Shown in pieces: positions 1 through 9,790 of a stretch of DNA of 64,000 nt. The notes beneath the pieces were generated by a model. The model did not search any database, was not told the origin of the DNA, and saw only the letters and a list, made by a program, of their open reading frames with translations. Numbering within the stretch: position 1 is the stretch's first letter; the number at the start of each line of letters is the position of its first letter. Position numbers and translations under genes: made by a program. Source of the stretch: Ga0077555 sp963761475. GTDB lineage: Bacteria; Pseudomonadota; Alphaproteobacteria; Rhizobiales; Hyphomicrobiaceae. The stretch is taken from positions 62,001 to 126,000 of the forward strand of contig CAVXGT010000020.1 in the NCBI GenBank assembly GCA_963761475.1. Reading direction: 5' to 3'.

Positions 1-2148
1 GCGCTCGGCGACTTCTTCGAGCTCGAGATCGTAGGGCTTGTCGCGGGTGTTGGCGGACAGGCGTCCCTTGGAGAAGGCGCAGAATTTGCAGCCGTATGTG
101 CAGATGTTTGTGTAGTTGATGTTGCGATTGACGATGTAGGTGACGGTGTCGCCGTGACGGGCGCGGCGCAGGGTATCGGCGGCTGCGCAGATGGCCGAGA
201 AGTCGGCTCCCCTGGCAGCGAACAGCGCGGCAATCTCGGTCTCGCCCAAGCGTCGGCCGGCAAGGGCGCGCTCGAGGGTGTTGGCGATGGCTGGCGTGAC
301 GGCGCGGCCGGGGCGTGCGATGAGCGCGAGGTCGGAAGCGGGCGGGGGCTCAGTGGCGTTGCCGGGGGCCCAGTCGTGCTCGCGGGCGAGGCCTTCGCCG
401 TCGACGAGGCGCAATACGGGAGACACGAGTTCCTTGGCCAACCATTTCGCCGGGGTGGTGGCGAAGGCAGGTGCGATGGCGGTGCGCTGCGACAGGGTGC
501 GTCCGGCTTCGGACGTGGCCGCCGCGAGGCGCTCCAGATGCGGCCACGGCGCTTCCGGATTGACGTGGTCAGGTGTGATTGGCGAGACGCCGCCCCAATC
601 GTTGATGCCGGCCCTTATGAGCTGGCCGAGAGCGGACATGTCGTGCAGGTTGGGCGGCGCCTGAAGGCTCATTGTCGGGCCAAGGATGAGGCGGGCGGCG
701 GCGATGGTCCACAGATGCTCGTCGAGGGCGGCATCGGGGGCATCGGCCATGCGGGTCCCGGGTTTTGCCCTGAAGTTCTGGACAATAACCTCCTGGATGT
801 GGCCATAGCGGGCGTGCAGATCGCGGATGGTGAGGAGGGCGTCGATGCGTTCGGCGCGGGTCTCGCCGATGCCGATGAGGATGCCGGTGGTGAAGGGCAC
901 GCCGGCCCGACCGGCGGCAGCAATGGCCTCGATCCGAGTGGCGGGGTCCTTGTCGGGGGAGCCGAAGTGGGGACCACCGCGCTCAGAGAGTCGGTCTGAC
1001 GCCGTCTCCAGCATGATGCCTTGCGAGGCCGACACCGATTTGAAGCGGTGCGCCCAGGCTTCGTCCATGATGCCGGCGTTGATGTGCGGTAGAAGCCCGG
1101 TTTCCTTCAAGACGAGGCGGGCCATGGCTTCGAGGTACTCGAGCGTCGAGGCGTAGCCAAGGGTCGCCAGGGCCTCACGGGCGGCGCGGTAGCGCAACTC
1201 CGGCTTGTCGCCGAGGGTGAAAAGCGCCTCCTTGCAGCCCGCGGCAGCTCCAGCGCGGGCGATCTCCAGCACCTCGTCGGCGGAAAGGTAGGCAGGCGTC
1301 GCCTGCTTCGGGGTATGGGCAAAGGTGCAGTAGTGGCAGACGTCGCGGCAGAGCTTGGTCAACGGGATGAAGACTTTGCGCGAGTAGGTGACGGTGCGGC
1401 CGAAGCCCGCCAGGGTGGCAGCCTCGGCGCGGGCCATGAGGTCGGCTGAGGGGCAGTCGGCGAGTGCACGGGCCTCGCCTACGTCGAGGTGGCCGAGGGG
1501 GCCCAGACCCAGGCTTGCGTATTTCGGGCGATGCTCGAGGGCGGCGATGTCGGCGGGCAGGTCAATGTCGTGGGCGAGACCCCAGCGCTCAACCGTCCTG
1601 AGTGTGAGGCCAGACGCGGTGGCCAGGCGGTGGTGTCCCTCGAAGCTTTCGATGCCGAAGCGCGGCACGAAGGCTGCGGGCAGCGGCAGCAGCAGCGCGT
1701 TGGTGCCGTGAGATGCTGAATCCGGTGCAATGGCGCCTTCGCCGGGGCGAGCGGCGCGCAAGACGGCTTCGATGTCGGTCGGCGTTGCGAAGGGCACGTC
1801 GCCGGGGAGGACAAGGGCGCGCTCGGCACCGGCTGCCGCGGCTGCGGCTAGGCCAAAGGACAGCGACTGGTTGAGGTCGGCATCGTGGGGTTCGCCGATG
1901 GCCTCGAAACCATGGCGAGCGGTGGCGGCGGCCACATCCGGGTCGCGCGTTACGACCAGCACGCGCTCGATGGCGGGCACCAGCGCCAGGGTTGCGAGAA
2001 CGTCCTCCAGCATGGCGAGCACCAGGGCGCGGCGTTGCGCGGTCCCCAACGCAGGTGCGAGGCGCTGTTTGGCTGCCTGCAACGTCTTCATCGGCACGAC
2101 GGCGAAGGTTCGCGGCATGACCTCTTTGGCAAGGCGCGGGCGCGTCAT
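1..2148 (-). CDS. cofC-cofG-cofH: CofC-CofG-CofH fusion: guanylyltransferase plus FO synthase (partial, runs off window)
   Basis: One open frame runs from ATG at 2148 to the window edge (about 716 codons). Residues 1 to about 215 resemble CofC/FbiD, which activates phospholactate (or phosphoenolpyruvate) with GTP. The chain continues without a stop into CofG, with a radical-SAM CX3CX2C cluster at C267, C271 and C274 (CRDVCHYC), and then into CofH, with a second cluster at C683, C687 and C690 (CTYGCKFC). CofG and CofH together make the deazaflavin FO from a riboflavin precursor and tyrosine; they are fused as FbiC in actinobacteria. Addition of CofC at the N terminus is unusual. The start overlaps the cofD stop (ATGA), so it is the last gene of the F420 operon. 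The CofH C terminus is outside the window. Confidence 0.9.
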   Translation of the reverse strand, partial: MTRPRLAKEVMPRTFAVVPMKTLQAAKQRLAPALGTAQRRALVLAMLEDVLATLALVPAIERVLVVTRDPDVAAATARHGFEAIGEPHDADLNQSLSFGLAAAAAAGAERALVLPGDVPFATPTDIEAVLRAARPGEGAIAPDSASHGTNALLLPLPAAFVPRFGIESFEGHHRLATASGLTLRTVERWGLAHDIDLPADIAALEHRPKYASLGLGPLGHLDVGEARALADCPSADLMARAEAATLAGFGRTVTYSRKVFIPLTKLCRDVCHYCTFAHTPKQATPAYLSADEVLEIARAGAAAGCKEALFTLGDKPELRYRAAREALATLGYASTLEYLEAMARLVLKETGLLPHINAGIMDEAWAHRFKSVSASQGIMLETASDRLSERGGPHFGSPDKDPATRIEAIAAAGRAGVPFTTGILIGIGETRAERIDALLTIRDLHARYGHIQEVIVQNFRAKPGTRMADAPDAALDEHLWTIAAARLILGPTMSLQAPPNLHDMSALGQLIRAGINDWGGVSPITPDHVNPEAPWPHLERLAAATSEAGRTLSQRTAIAPAFATTPAKWLAKELVSPVLRLVDGEGLAREHDWAPGNATEPPPASDLALIARPGRAVTPAIANTLERALAGRRLGETEIAALFAARGADFSAICAAADTLRRARHGDTVTYIVNRNINYTNICTYGCKFCAFSKGRLSANTRDKPYDLELEEVAER

Positions 2149-3125
2149 GCAGTCCTCTCCTGTGCGCGGGGCCCGAGGGCGCGGCAAAAGCCCAGGGTTG
2201 CCCGGGCCAGCGCCACGCGATCGTCGAGCGAGCGCATGAGCGTGTTGGTGACGTGGGTTGGAACCTCGAGCGTCGCTGCCCGTTCGGCATCGACCACGTC
2301 GAGCACGTAGCCGTCGATCGTGTCGGCATAATGCGACACAATCGAGCCGACGTCCAACGGCAGACCGAGCTCGGCCATGATCTTGGCCGTGGGGCCCTTG
2401 ATGGCGGCGCCGCCGACGAGGGGGGTGACGGCAACGCACGGCGCGGTGCGGGCAGCGAGAAGGCTGCGCCAACCTGGAATTGCCAGAAGCGGATCGATGC
2501 TGAGCCAGGGGTTGGACGGGCATATGACGATGCCTGCGAGCCCCGGGGCGGCGAGGGCTGCCGCCGCTGCTGCAGCAGGGCTCGCTTGATCGGCGCCAGC
2601 GAAGTTGATCGACTTGACGCGCGGCTCGCAACGCCGGCCGACAAAATAGGTCTGGAAGGGGAGCGTGCCCTCGTCGGTGTTGACGGTGGTGGCCACGGGA
2701 TCATCGCTCATGGGGACGATGGCAGGACCTATGGCGAGGCGGTGGCGAAAGTGATCGGTAACGGCCGACAGGCTGCTGCCGGTGGCCAGCATAGAGGTGC
2801 GTAGCGCGTGGGTGGCGATATCGGCATCGCCAAGGCGAAACCAGGTCGGGCCGCCGAGCCGCGCAACGGCCTCCATGAAGGCCCAGGTCTCGCCTTCCAG
2901 GCCCCAGCCGAGTTCGCGGTTGGCGAGGCCCGCCAGAGTGTACAGGACGGTGTCGATGTCGGGCGAGATGTGAAAGCCCAGATGGGAGAAGTCGTCGCCG
3001 GTGTTGACGACAATGGTGAGGCTCTCAGGCGGGAGGACGTGAGCCAAGCCAAGCGCGAGCTTGGCGCCGCCGATGCCGCCGCACAGTGCGACCCAGGTCT
3101 CGGGGGGCGTCGGGGCGTGGCTCAC
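2145..3125 (-). CDS. cofD: 2-phospho-L-lactate transferase (CofD)
   Basis: CofD transfers the phospholactyl (or phosphoenolpyruvyl) group from the guanylated intermediate onto FO, giving F420-0 or dehydro-F420-0. The 326-residue protein has the family's N-terminal GGIGGAK loop (residues 16-22), followed by an NTGDDF segment and the SPDIDTVLYTLAG block, all typical of CofD; the length is normal. It overlaps cofE by 4 nt at its start and the CofC-G-H gene by 4 nt at its end, so the three are translationally coupled. The substrate (2-phospholactate, PEP or 3-phosphoglycerate) cannot be told from sequence reading alone. Confidence 0.93.
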   Translation of the reverse strand: MSHAPTPPETWVALCGGIGGAKLALGLAHVLPPESLTIVVNTGDDFSHLGFHISPDIDTVLYTLAGLANRELGWGLEGETWAFMEAVARLGGPTWFRLGDADIATHALRTSMLATGSSLSAVTDHFRHRLAIGPAIVPMSDDPVATTVNTDEGTLPFQTYFVGRRCEPRVKSINFAGADQASPAAAAAAALAAPGLAGIVICPSNPWLSIDPLLAIPGWRSLLAARTAPCVAVTPLVGGAAIKGPTAKIMAELGLPLDVGSIVSHYADTIDGYVLDVVDAERAATLEVPTHVTNTLMRSLDDRVALARATLGFCRALGPRAQERTA

Positions 3126-3901
3126 CGAAACATGTCCTCGTTGCGGGTGCGGATCAGGGCCGAAGCCGGCTTTTCAGGTGCCTTGCGGGCCGGCGTGCGG
3201 ACGAGAGCCGCGGGCGTGCCCTCGGCGCCTTCGCCCATGACAAGGACGGCGGCTGTGGCGATGGCGTCGGCAAACGCGGTTTCGGTGACCATCAGAACGC
3301 GGCCGTTCATGTCGGTGTCGCCACGCTGGTCGATGAGGGAAGGGATGCCGGCGGCGCCAATCGCGAGGCCGGTGGTGCCGAGTCGCCAGGCGCGGCCCAC
3401 GCTGTCGGATACGACGACGCCGAGCGAAACGCCGTAGTAGCGGTCGAGCTCTGCTTTCAGACGACGGGCGCTGGCGTCTGGATCGTCGGGCAGCAGCAGG
3501 GCGGGCTCGGCCATGCCATGCGCCTCAACGTTGGACTGGTCGATACCGGCGTTGGCCATGACGAGGCCGAGCTTGTGCTCGACGACGATGACGTTGCGTT
3601 TGGCGCGCAGGACGGCTGTGGACTGGGAAAGGACGACCTCCAGCAGGCGAGGGTCCTTGCCGGTGATCTCGGCCAGCTCACGGGCCCGCGCGGACGGCGT
3701 GACGGTGGCCAGGTCGACGATGGCGCCTTCCGACTTGGAGACGATCTTCTGAGCCACGACCAGGATGTCACCGGTCGCGGGGACGAGACCTTCGCTGTGG
3801 ATGGCGTCGATCAGCAACTGGGCCAGATCATCGCCCGCCTTCACGCGCGGCAAGCCGCTGAGCGGCCAGATGGACAGACCGGTCGGCGGGGCTTGCTGCA
3901 T
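3122..3901 (-). CDS. cofE: Coenzyme F420-0:L-glutamate ligase (CofE)
   Basis: CofE adds glutamate residues to F420-0 using GTP. The 259-residue protein begins with a family-like LSGLPRVKAGDDL segment, has VVAQKIVSKSEG (ligand-binding loop, around residues 48-60), and VVVSDSVGRAWRLGTTGLAIG in the C-terminal half, which is diagnostic of the CofE/FbiB ligase domain. It stands alone, without the C-terminal nitroreductase-like domain found in mycobacterial FbiB, so it resembles the archaeal/proteobacterial form. It overlaps cofD by 4 nt and follows fno by 6 nt. Confidence 0.93.
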   Translation of the reverse strand: MQQAPPTGLSIWPLSGLPRVKAGDDLAQLLIDAIHSEGLVPATGDILVVAQKIVSKSEGAIVDLATVTPSARARELAEITGKDPRLLEVVLSQSTAVLRAKRNVIVVEHKLGLVMANAGIDQSNVEAHGMAEPALLLPDDPDASARRLKAELDRYYGVSLGVVVSDSVGRAWRLGTTGLAIGAAGIPSLIDQRGDTDMNGRVLMVTETAFADAIATAAVLVMGEGAEGTPAALVRTPARKAPEKPASALIRTRNEDMFR

Positions 3902-3907
3902 GTGGGC

Positions 3908-4582
3908 TCAGGCCTTCGGCTCGAAGCCGGTGATGCGGATCGAGGCGCCATCCACCTTATAGGTGCGATTGATGCCGATGATGACAGAGGTCAGGGCCTC
4001 CGCGGCTGCCGAATTGGCGAGCGGACCGGCGTGCAGGCCGCGCACGCCCAGGGCCTCGGCGAGGCGGATGGCAACCTCGCGGTCCTCCGCCTTGTCGCCA
4101 AACACCAGGACATCGCAATCGAGGGCTAGGTCGACCTGCTCGAGCTTGTGGGCTGCGACATTGTGAAAGGCGGAGACCACGCGAACGCCTTCGCCGAGGC
4201 GGGTGGCGGCGAGGACGGCGGCGCAACCTTCCGGCGGGAGCTGGACGCGGGCAACGCGCGGCGGCATGAGTGGCACGGTGGTGTCGATGAAGAGCTTGCC
4301 CTGAACCGCAGCCTTGACGTCGTCGAGGACGGCGGGGGCGGTTGCGAAGGGGACGGTGAGGATGACGACATCACCAGCAGCGGCCGCATCGCGATTGGCG
4401 AGGCCGCGGGGTTTGGGACCGGTGGCGAGAGCGGCGAGGGCTTCGGCGGCGGCCTCGGCCTTGTCGGCCGTGCGGGAGCCGATCACAAGCGAATAGCCGG
4501 CCTTGGCCCAACGTCGGGCCAGCCCGGTGCCGAGGTCTCCGGTGCCGCCTAGGATGGCAAGGGTGGGTTTGGGGTCGGACAT
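3908..4582 (-). CDS. fno: NADPH-dependent F420 reductase
   Basis: This 224-residue protein is predicted to transfer hydride between NADP(H) and F420. It starts with a Rossmann dinucleotide loop (ILGGTGDLG, residues 9-17) and an NADP-type basic patch (GSRTADKAEA). It later shows VSAFHNVAAHKLEQ and the C-terminal LANSAAAEALTSVIIGINR segment characteristic of the NpdG/Fno family. It is the first gene of the leftward F420 operon, with the promoter presumably in the 193-bp gap before the divergent gene at 4776. Its presence indicates that reduced F420 is drawn from NADPH in this organism. Confidence 0.9.
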   Translation of the reverse strand: MSDPKPTLAILGGTGDLGTGLARRWAKAGYSLVIGSRTADKAEAAAEALAALATGPKPRGLANRDAAAAGDVVILTVPFATAPAVLDDVKAAVQGKLFIDTTVPLMPPRVARVQLPPEGCAAVLAATRLGEGVRVVSAFHNVAAHKLEQVDLALDCDVLVFGDKAEDREVAIRLAEALGVRGLHAGPLANSAAAEALTSVIIGINRTYKVDGASIRITGFEPKA

Positions 4583-4775
4583 GCGGTTCGGCCTCGATTT
4601 CTTGATGCGGAGCAGGCGTCAGCCTGCCTTGGCGCTAGCTAAGCAGTTCGGTTGCGTCGCGCCAATGGGGATGTGATGGCGAAACGGCGCGCGGCGGCTA
4701 CATTGACGTACTTGCCGAAAACTCCGGCGCAGGCTCAATATCACGGACAACCCTTAGAACCCAAGGTCATGAACC

Positions 4776-6195
4776 ATGCAGAATTCCGATCGCATCTGGT
4801 CACTTGTCGATGCCAAGCGTGAGCCATTTCAAGGGCTTGCGGATCGCGTGTGGGGCATGCCGGAGATTGCCTATACCGAGAAAAGGTCGGTGGCGGAGCA
4901 TATCGCGATGCTGCATGCCGAGGGGTTCCGGGTCGAGACGGACCTGGCGGGCATTCCGACGGCGGTGATGGGGGAAGCGGGCGAAGGCGGGCCGGTGATC
5001 GCCATCCTCGGGCGAGTACGATGCACTGCCGGGGCTCAGCCAGGTGGCGGGGATTGCGGAGCCCAAACCGCTCGAGGCGGGGGGACATGGGCACGGCTGC
5101 GGGCACAATCTCCTGGGTTCGGCAGCGCTGCTGGCGGCGACGGCGGTGAAGGATCTGCTGGCCGAGCAGGGACTCAAGGGGCGGGTGCGGTACTATGGCT
5201 GCCCTGCCGAAGAGGGTGGGGCTGCCAAGGCGTTCATGGCTCGCGAAGGGCTTTTCGAGGATGTCGATATCGCCATCTCCTGGCATCCGGCGGCCTTCAA
5301 CCGGGTCGATGATGCGATGTCGCTGGCCAACATGCGCATCGATTTCACATTTCATGGCCGGGCCTCGCATGCCTCGGCTTCGCCGCATCTGGGGCGCAGC
5401 GCGCTCGATGCGGTGGAGCTGATGAGCGTTGGCGTGCAGTATCTGCGCGAGCACATCCCGCAGGACAGCCGCATCCATCATGCCATCCTGGATACCGGTG
5501 GCGTAGCGCCCAACGTGGTGCAGGCGACAGCCAAGGTGCGCTTTGCGGTCCGGGCGCGCGACCTCAATGCGCTGAATGCCCTGGTGCCGAGGGTGAAGGC
5601 CGTTGCCGAGGGCGCCGCGATGATGACCGGCACCAAGGTCGAGGCCAAGGTGGTGAGCGCGGTGTCGAACCTGCTCGCGAACAGGCCGCTTTCCGAGACC
5701 ATGCAGCGGGTGTTCGAGCGGTTGGGCGGGCCAGGGTTCGATGCCCAGGACAATGCATTCGCGGCCAAGATCCAGGCCACGCTCGGGCCGGACGACATTG
5801 CGTCGGCCTATCGCAAGGTCGGTGTCGAGAGCAGTCCGGAGCCGCTGTGCAACTATGTGCTGCCGCTCGACCAGAAGGGCGAGGCCATGATCGGATCGAC
5901 TGATGTGGGCGATGTCAGCTGGGCGGTGCCGACGGTGCAGGCGCGGGTGGCGACGCACGCCATCGGGACGCCCGGGCATTCTTGGCAGGTGACAGCGCAG
6001 GGCAAGATGCCGGCTGCGCATAAGGGTATGGTGCATGCGGCGAAGGTGATGGCGGGGACGGCCATGGAGGCGTTGCGGGACCCGGCGCTGATCGCGACCG
6101 CCAAGGCCGAGCACCACAAGCGCACGGGCGGCAAGGGCTACCAGTGCCCGTTGCCGGCCGACGTGATGCCGCCGCTGCCTCCGCGGTCGGCCTGA
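4776..6195 (+). CDS. AbgB-type M20 amidohydrolase, interrupted by an apparent frameshift
   Basis: The product resembles p-aminobenzoyl-glutamate hydrolase subunit B and related M20 metallopeptidases. The diagnostic metal-site segment GHGHGCGHNLLG is present, followed by a dimerisation domain. The frame from ATG 4776 breaks at the GGG at 5010-5012: removing one G restores ILGEYDALPGLSQVAG and an open frame to 6195, about 473 residues, normal for the family. Either a single-base assembly error or a recent inactivating insertion explains this. The gene is divergent from the F420 operon. The substrate is unknown; folate-breakdown products or other aryl-amino-acid amides are the family's usual targets. 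Confidence 0.8.
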
Positions 6196-6308
6196 CAGCG
6201 GAGCGCCCTGGCGGCCGGGGCGGGAGGAAGCCTGAGGCGGCGGGCCGGAGAGCCCGCTGCTAGCGCGGTGGTCATTCGAGGCCAACCAAAGCCCGCTGAC
6301 GCCGCGGC

Positions 6309-7503
6309 CTATTGAGCCTCGCCGACGAATGGTTTGAAGTGACGGCGGACGGTAGCCTCGGGCAAGTCCTTGGTGATGAAGACGACGCGCGAGCGGCGGT
6401 CGGTCGCCCTTCCATTCCTTCAGCGTGTCGGGGGGATAGAAGATGTGCTGCACGCCATGGACGACGAACGGATTTGGCTGATCCTTGATATTCAGGATGC
6501 CCTTCACGCGCAGTAACTTGGGGCCGTAAAGCTGGGCCAGGAGGCTCAGCGCGTTGGACATCTCCGGGCCTTCGAGCGGTTCGGCAAAGGTCAGGCAATA
6601 GGACTGGATGCCGTGCAGGTGGCCGTGATGGTGGTCGGGGTGGTCGCAGGCCTCGTCGGTGCAGTCATGGCCGTGGGCCGTTTGGTCATGGGCGTGAGCG
6701 TGATCGTGGCCGCAGTCGGGCCCACAGGCATCGCCATGGCCGTGGTCGTGGCTGGCGCCGGCGTGATGATGGCCATCATGGTCGGGCTCGAAGCGGCCGG
6801 CCGCGAGCCAGCTCTCGACATCGGTGCCGGCGAGGGCCGGCTCGTGGGCACCTAGACCAATCAACTCGGAGGGGGCGACGTCGCCCTTGACGGACTTGAG
6901 GATGGGGGCTGCCTTGTTGAGGGCGCGGACGCGGCCTTCGAGGCGGGCAAGACTGGCGCGATCGGCGAGATCGGTCTTGGTCAGGATGACGCGGTCGGCG
7001 ATGGCGATCTGCTTCGACGGCTCGACCTCGGCATCGAGTTGGCCAAGGCCGTGCTCGCCGTCGACGGTGGTGACGACGCCATCGAGCTGATAGATGCGGT
7101 AGACGCGCTCCTCGGTCATGATGGTGTGCACGATCGGGGCTGGATCGGCGAGACCGGTGGTTTCGAGGACGACGCGCTTGACCGGTGGGATGTCGCCCCA
7201 CAGGGAGCGGGTGTGCATGCGTTCGAGAGCCTCGACGAGGTCGCCGCGGACCTCGCAGCACACACATCCCGAAGGCAGCAGGACGGCGTCGTCGTCGATC
7301 TTCTCAACGAGGCTGTCGTCGATGCCGACCTCGCCGAACTCGTTGATGATGACGCCGGTGCCGGCCATGGCGGGATCGTCGAGGAGGCGCTTCAAGAGCG
7401 TGGTCTTACCGGAGCCGAGAAAGCCCGTGAGCACGGTCAGCGGGATGGTCTCCGGTGCGGTCTGGCCGGGGGTTCCGCCTGCTTGGCCTGTCGCATCACT
7501 CAT
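6309..7503 (-). CDS. CobW/COG0523 metallochaperone GTPase, frameshifted near the C terminus
   Basis: G3E-family GTPases of this group deliver zinc or other metals. A Walker A loop (GFLGSGKTT, residues 27-35) and the conserved metal-binding CXCC (C81, C83, C84) are clear. A long His/Cys/Asp-rich linker (about residues 240-295) precedes a CobW C-terminal domain. Near 6398-6406 the four bases GACC occur twice in tandem; removing one copy restores the expected ending ITKDLPEATVRRHFKPFVGE and a TAG stop at 6309. Without this correction the frame runs on as unrelated sequence to 4741 over the opposite-strand gene, which I reject. The neighbouring metal-dependent aldolase and M20 enzyme are possible clients (inference). 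Confidence 0.85.
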
Positions 7504-7605
7504 CGGGCACTCCTCGATCTGCGGTATGGCACAGGGTATACAGCATCACCGGGCGAAGCTTCCAGGATTGTGATTGCGCGGAGCCGCCTCATTCGGAGGG
7601 ATGCG

Positions 7606-8304
7606 ATGGGTAAACGGGCCACGGCACGAGGCGGAGCCAAGGGGTCCGCGGCCAGCGATGTGCGGGCGGCGCAACGCGAAGTGCTGGAGACAGCGTTGGC
7701 GATGAGCCGGCAAGGCTTGTCGCCGGGGCGCTCGGGCAACGTCTCGCGCCGGTTCGGTAGCGGCATGGTGATCACGCCGTCGGGCATGGCTTACGATGCC
7801 ATAACGCCTGACGACGTCGTCATCGTGGACTGCGACGGGACGGTGGCGACAGGGCAGCGCAAGCCGTCGAGCGAATGGCGGTTCCACCTCGACAGCTATC
7901 GGGCCCGCACCGACATCGGTGGCGTGGTGCACACGCATTCCCTGCACGCGACTGTGCTGGCGTGCGCGCACAAGGCCATTCCGGCCTTCCACTATATGGT
8001 GGCGGTGGCCGGCGGCCGCTCGATCCCGGTGGTGCCCTATGCAACTTTCGGCACGGAGGCCTTGTCGCGGCATGTGGTCAAGGGGCTCGAGACGGTCAAC
8101 GCCTGCCTGATGGCCAATCACGGTCAGATCGCGGTTGGCGGCACCTGCGCGGCGGCGCTCGAACTGGCGGGCGAGGTGGAGGTGCTGGCGGAGCAGTATG
8201 TGAAGGTTCTGGCCATCGGCGGGGCGAAGCTCATAGACGATGGCGAGATGGACCGAGTGATCGCGCTGTTCAAAGGTTATGGTCAGCGTGCACAGGACAG
8301 TTGA
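7606..8304 (+). CDS. Class II aldolase/adducin-family protein (fuculose-phosphate aldolase-like)
   Basis: Zinc-dependent class II aldolases cleave sugar phosphates such as fuculose-1-phosphate to lactaldehyde and dihydroxyacetone phosphate. The 232-residue protein has the full site: E90 (catalytic, SSEW), H109 and H111 (HTHS) and H172 (NHG). I start at ATG 7606 because GGAGGG lies 5 nt upstream; the frame is open further upstream but antisense to the cobW-like gene. It sits about 3 kb from the F420 operon. In methanocaldococci a fuculose-1-phosphate aldolase makes lactaldehyde for the F420 side chain, so a link is conceivable but not shown. Confidence 0.85.
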   Translation: MGKRATARGGAKGSAASDVRAAQREVLETALAMSRQGLSPGRSGNVSRRFGSGMVITPSGMAYDAITPDDVVIVDCDGTVATGQRKPSSEWRFHLDSYRARTDIGGVVHTHSLHATVLACAHKAIPAFHYMVAVAGGRSIPVVPYATFGTEALSRHVVKGLETVNACLMANHGQIAVGGTCAAALELAGEVEVLAEQYVKVLAIGGAKLIDDGEMDRVIALFKGYGQRAQDS

Positions 8305-8391
8305 GCGGAGCTGGATAGTGGGAGGCGGCAAGGCCAATCAAGCCAAGCCGCCGAGCAGTGAGCGTAGGCTGTCGTTGCCGCCTGTCGGGTC

Positions 8392-9276
<885 letters not shown>

Positions 9277-9476
9277 CGGATCAGGCTCCATGCGTGCGGC
9301 GGGACGAGTGCGTTCGATCAAGCTGGCGATCGGCAGCGGTTGGACTCAGGTGGCCGCTTGATCGCCATTCATTGCGTGCGTGGCCCAGTGAATGCAAGAG
9401 TGGATGGCCAGGAGCGCCGCAGGGCTTGCAGCAGCGGGCGCTCATCGATCGGAGTTGTAGGGTGAGGGCGGGGCGC

Positions 9477-9680
9477 TCAGAAACACCAGATGCGGCTGCC
9501 GAGCGATGCGAGGTCGACGAGGATCGCTTCGCCGCGCACCGTGATCAAGTAGGCGGCCCCCAGGACCAGCAGGCCAATGAGGGCATAGCTCAGCCGCTGG
9601 GCGAACGGCGCCGATGTGGCGCGCGCGCCGTGAGGCTGGGCGGGCGGCGGTAGGGTGGCGCTCTGTTGGTCGTTCGGCAT
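9477..9680 (-). CDS. Small single-pass membrane protein, unknown function
   Basis: A 67-residue frame with a Pro/Ala-rich start followed by one hydrophobic segment (YALIGLLVLGAAYLITV, about residues 33-49) and a short C-terminal tail ending in CF. It lies in the gap between galU and the MFS gene on the same strand as both. No family is recognised. The hydrophobic helix in the middle of a polar frame is the reason for calling it; it could still be a chance frame. Confidence 0.45.
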   Translation of the reverse strand: MPNDQQSATLPPPAQPHGARATSAPFAQRLSYALIGLLVLGAAYLITVRGEAILVDLASLGSRIWCF

Positions 9681-9790
9681 GGTGCTCCACGGTCTCAATT
9701 GTCGTCATCGCCGCCGAGCGGCGAAGTTGGCGCCCGCGCGATGGTCGCTCGTCTCGCGAGGTGCGCCCCTCAGCGGTCAAAGGCCCATCT

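Noticed and set aside
4741..7503. A 920-residue frame on the minus strand containing the CobW domains
   Set aside because: Beyond about residue 370 it is antisense to the M20 amidohydrolase gene and arises from the 4-nt tandem duplication near 6,400; the correct stop is at 6,309 in the shifted frame.
7039..7605. N-terminal extension of the class II aldolase
   Set aside because: It overlaps the divergent cobW-like gene and shows no homology; GGAGGG precedes ATG 7606.
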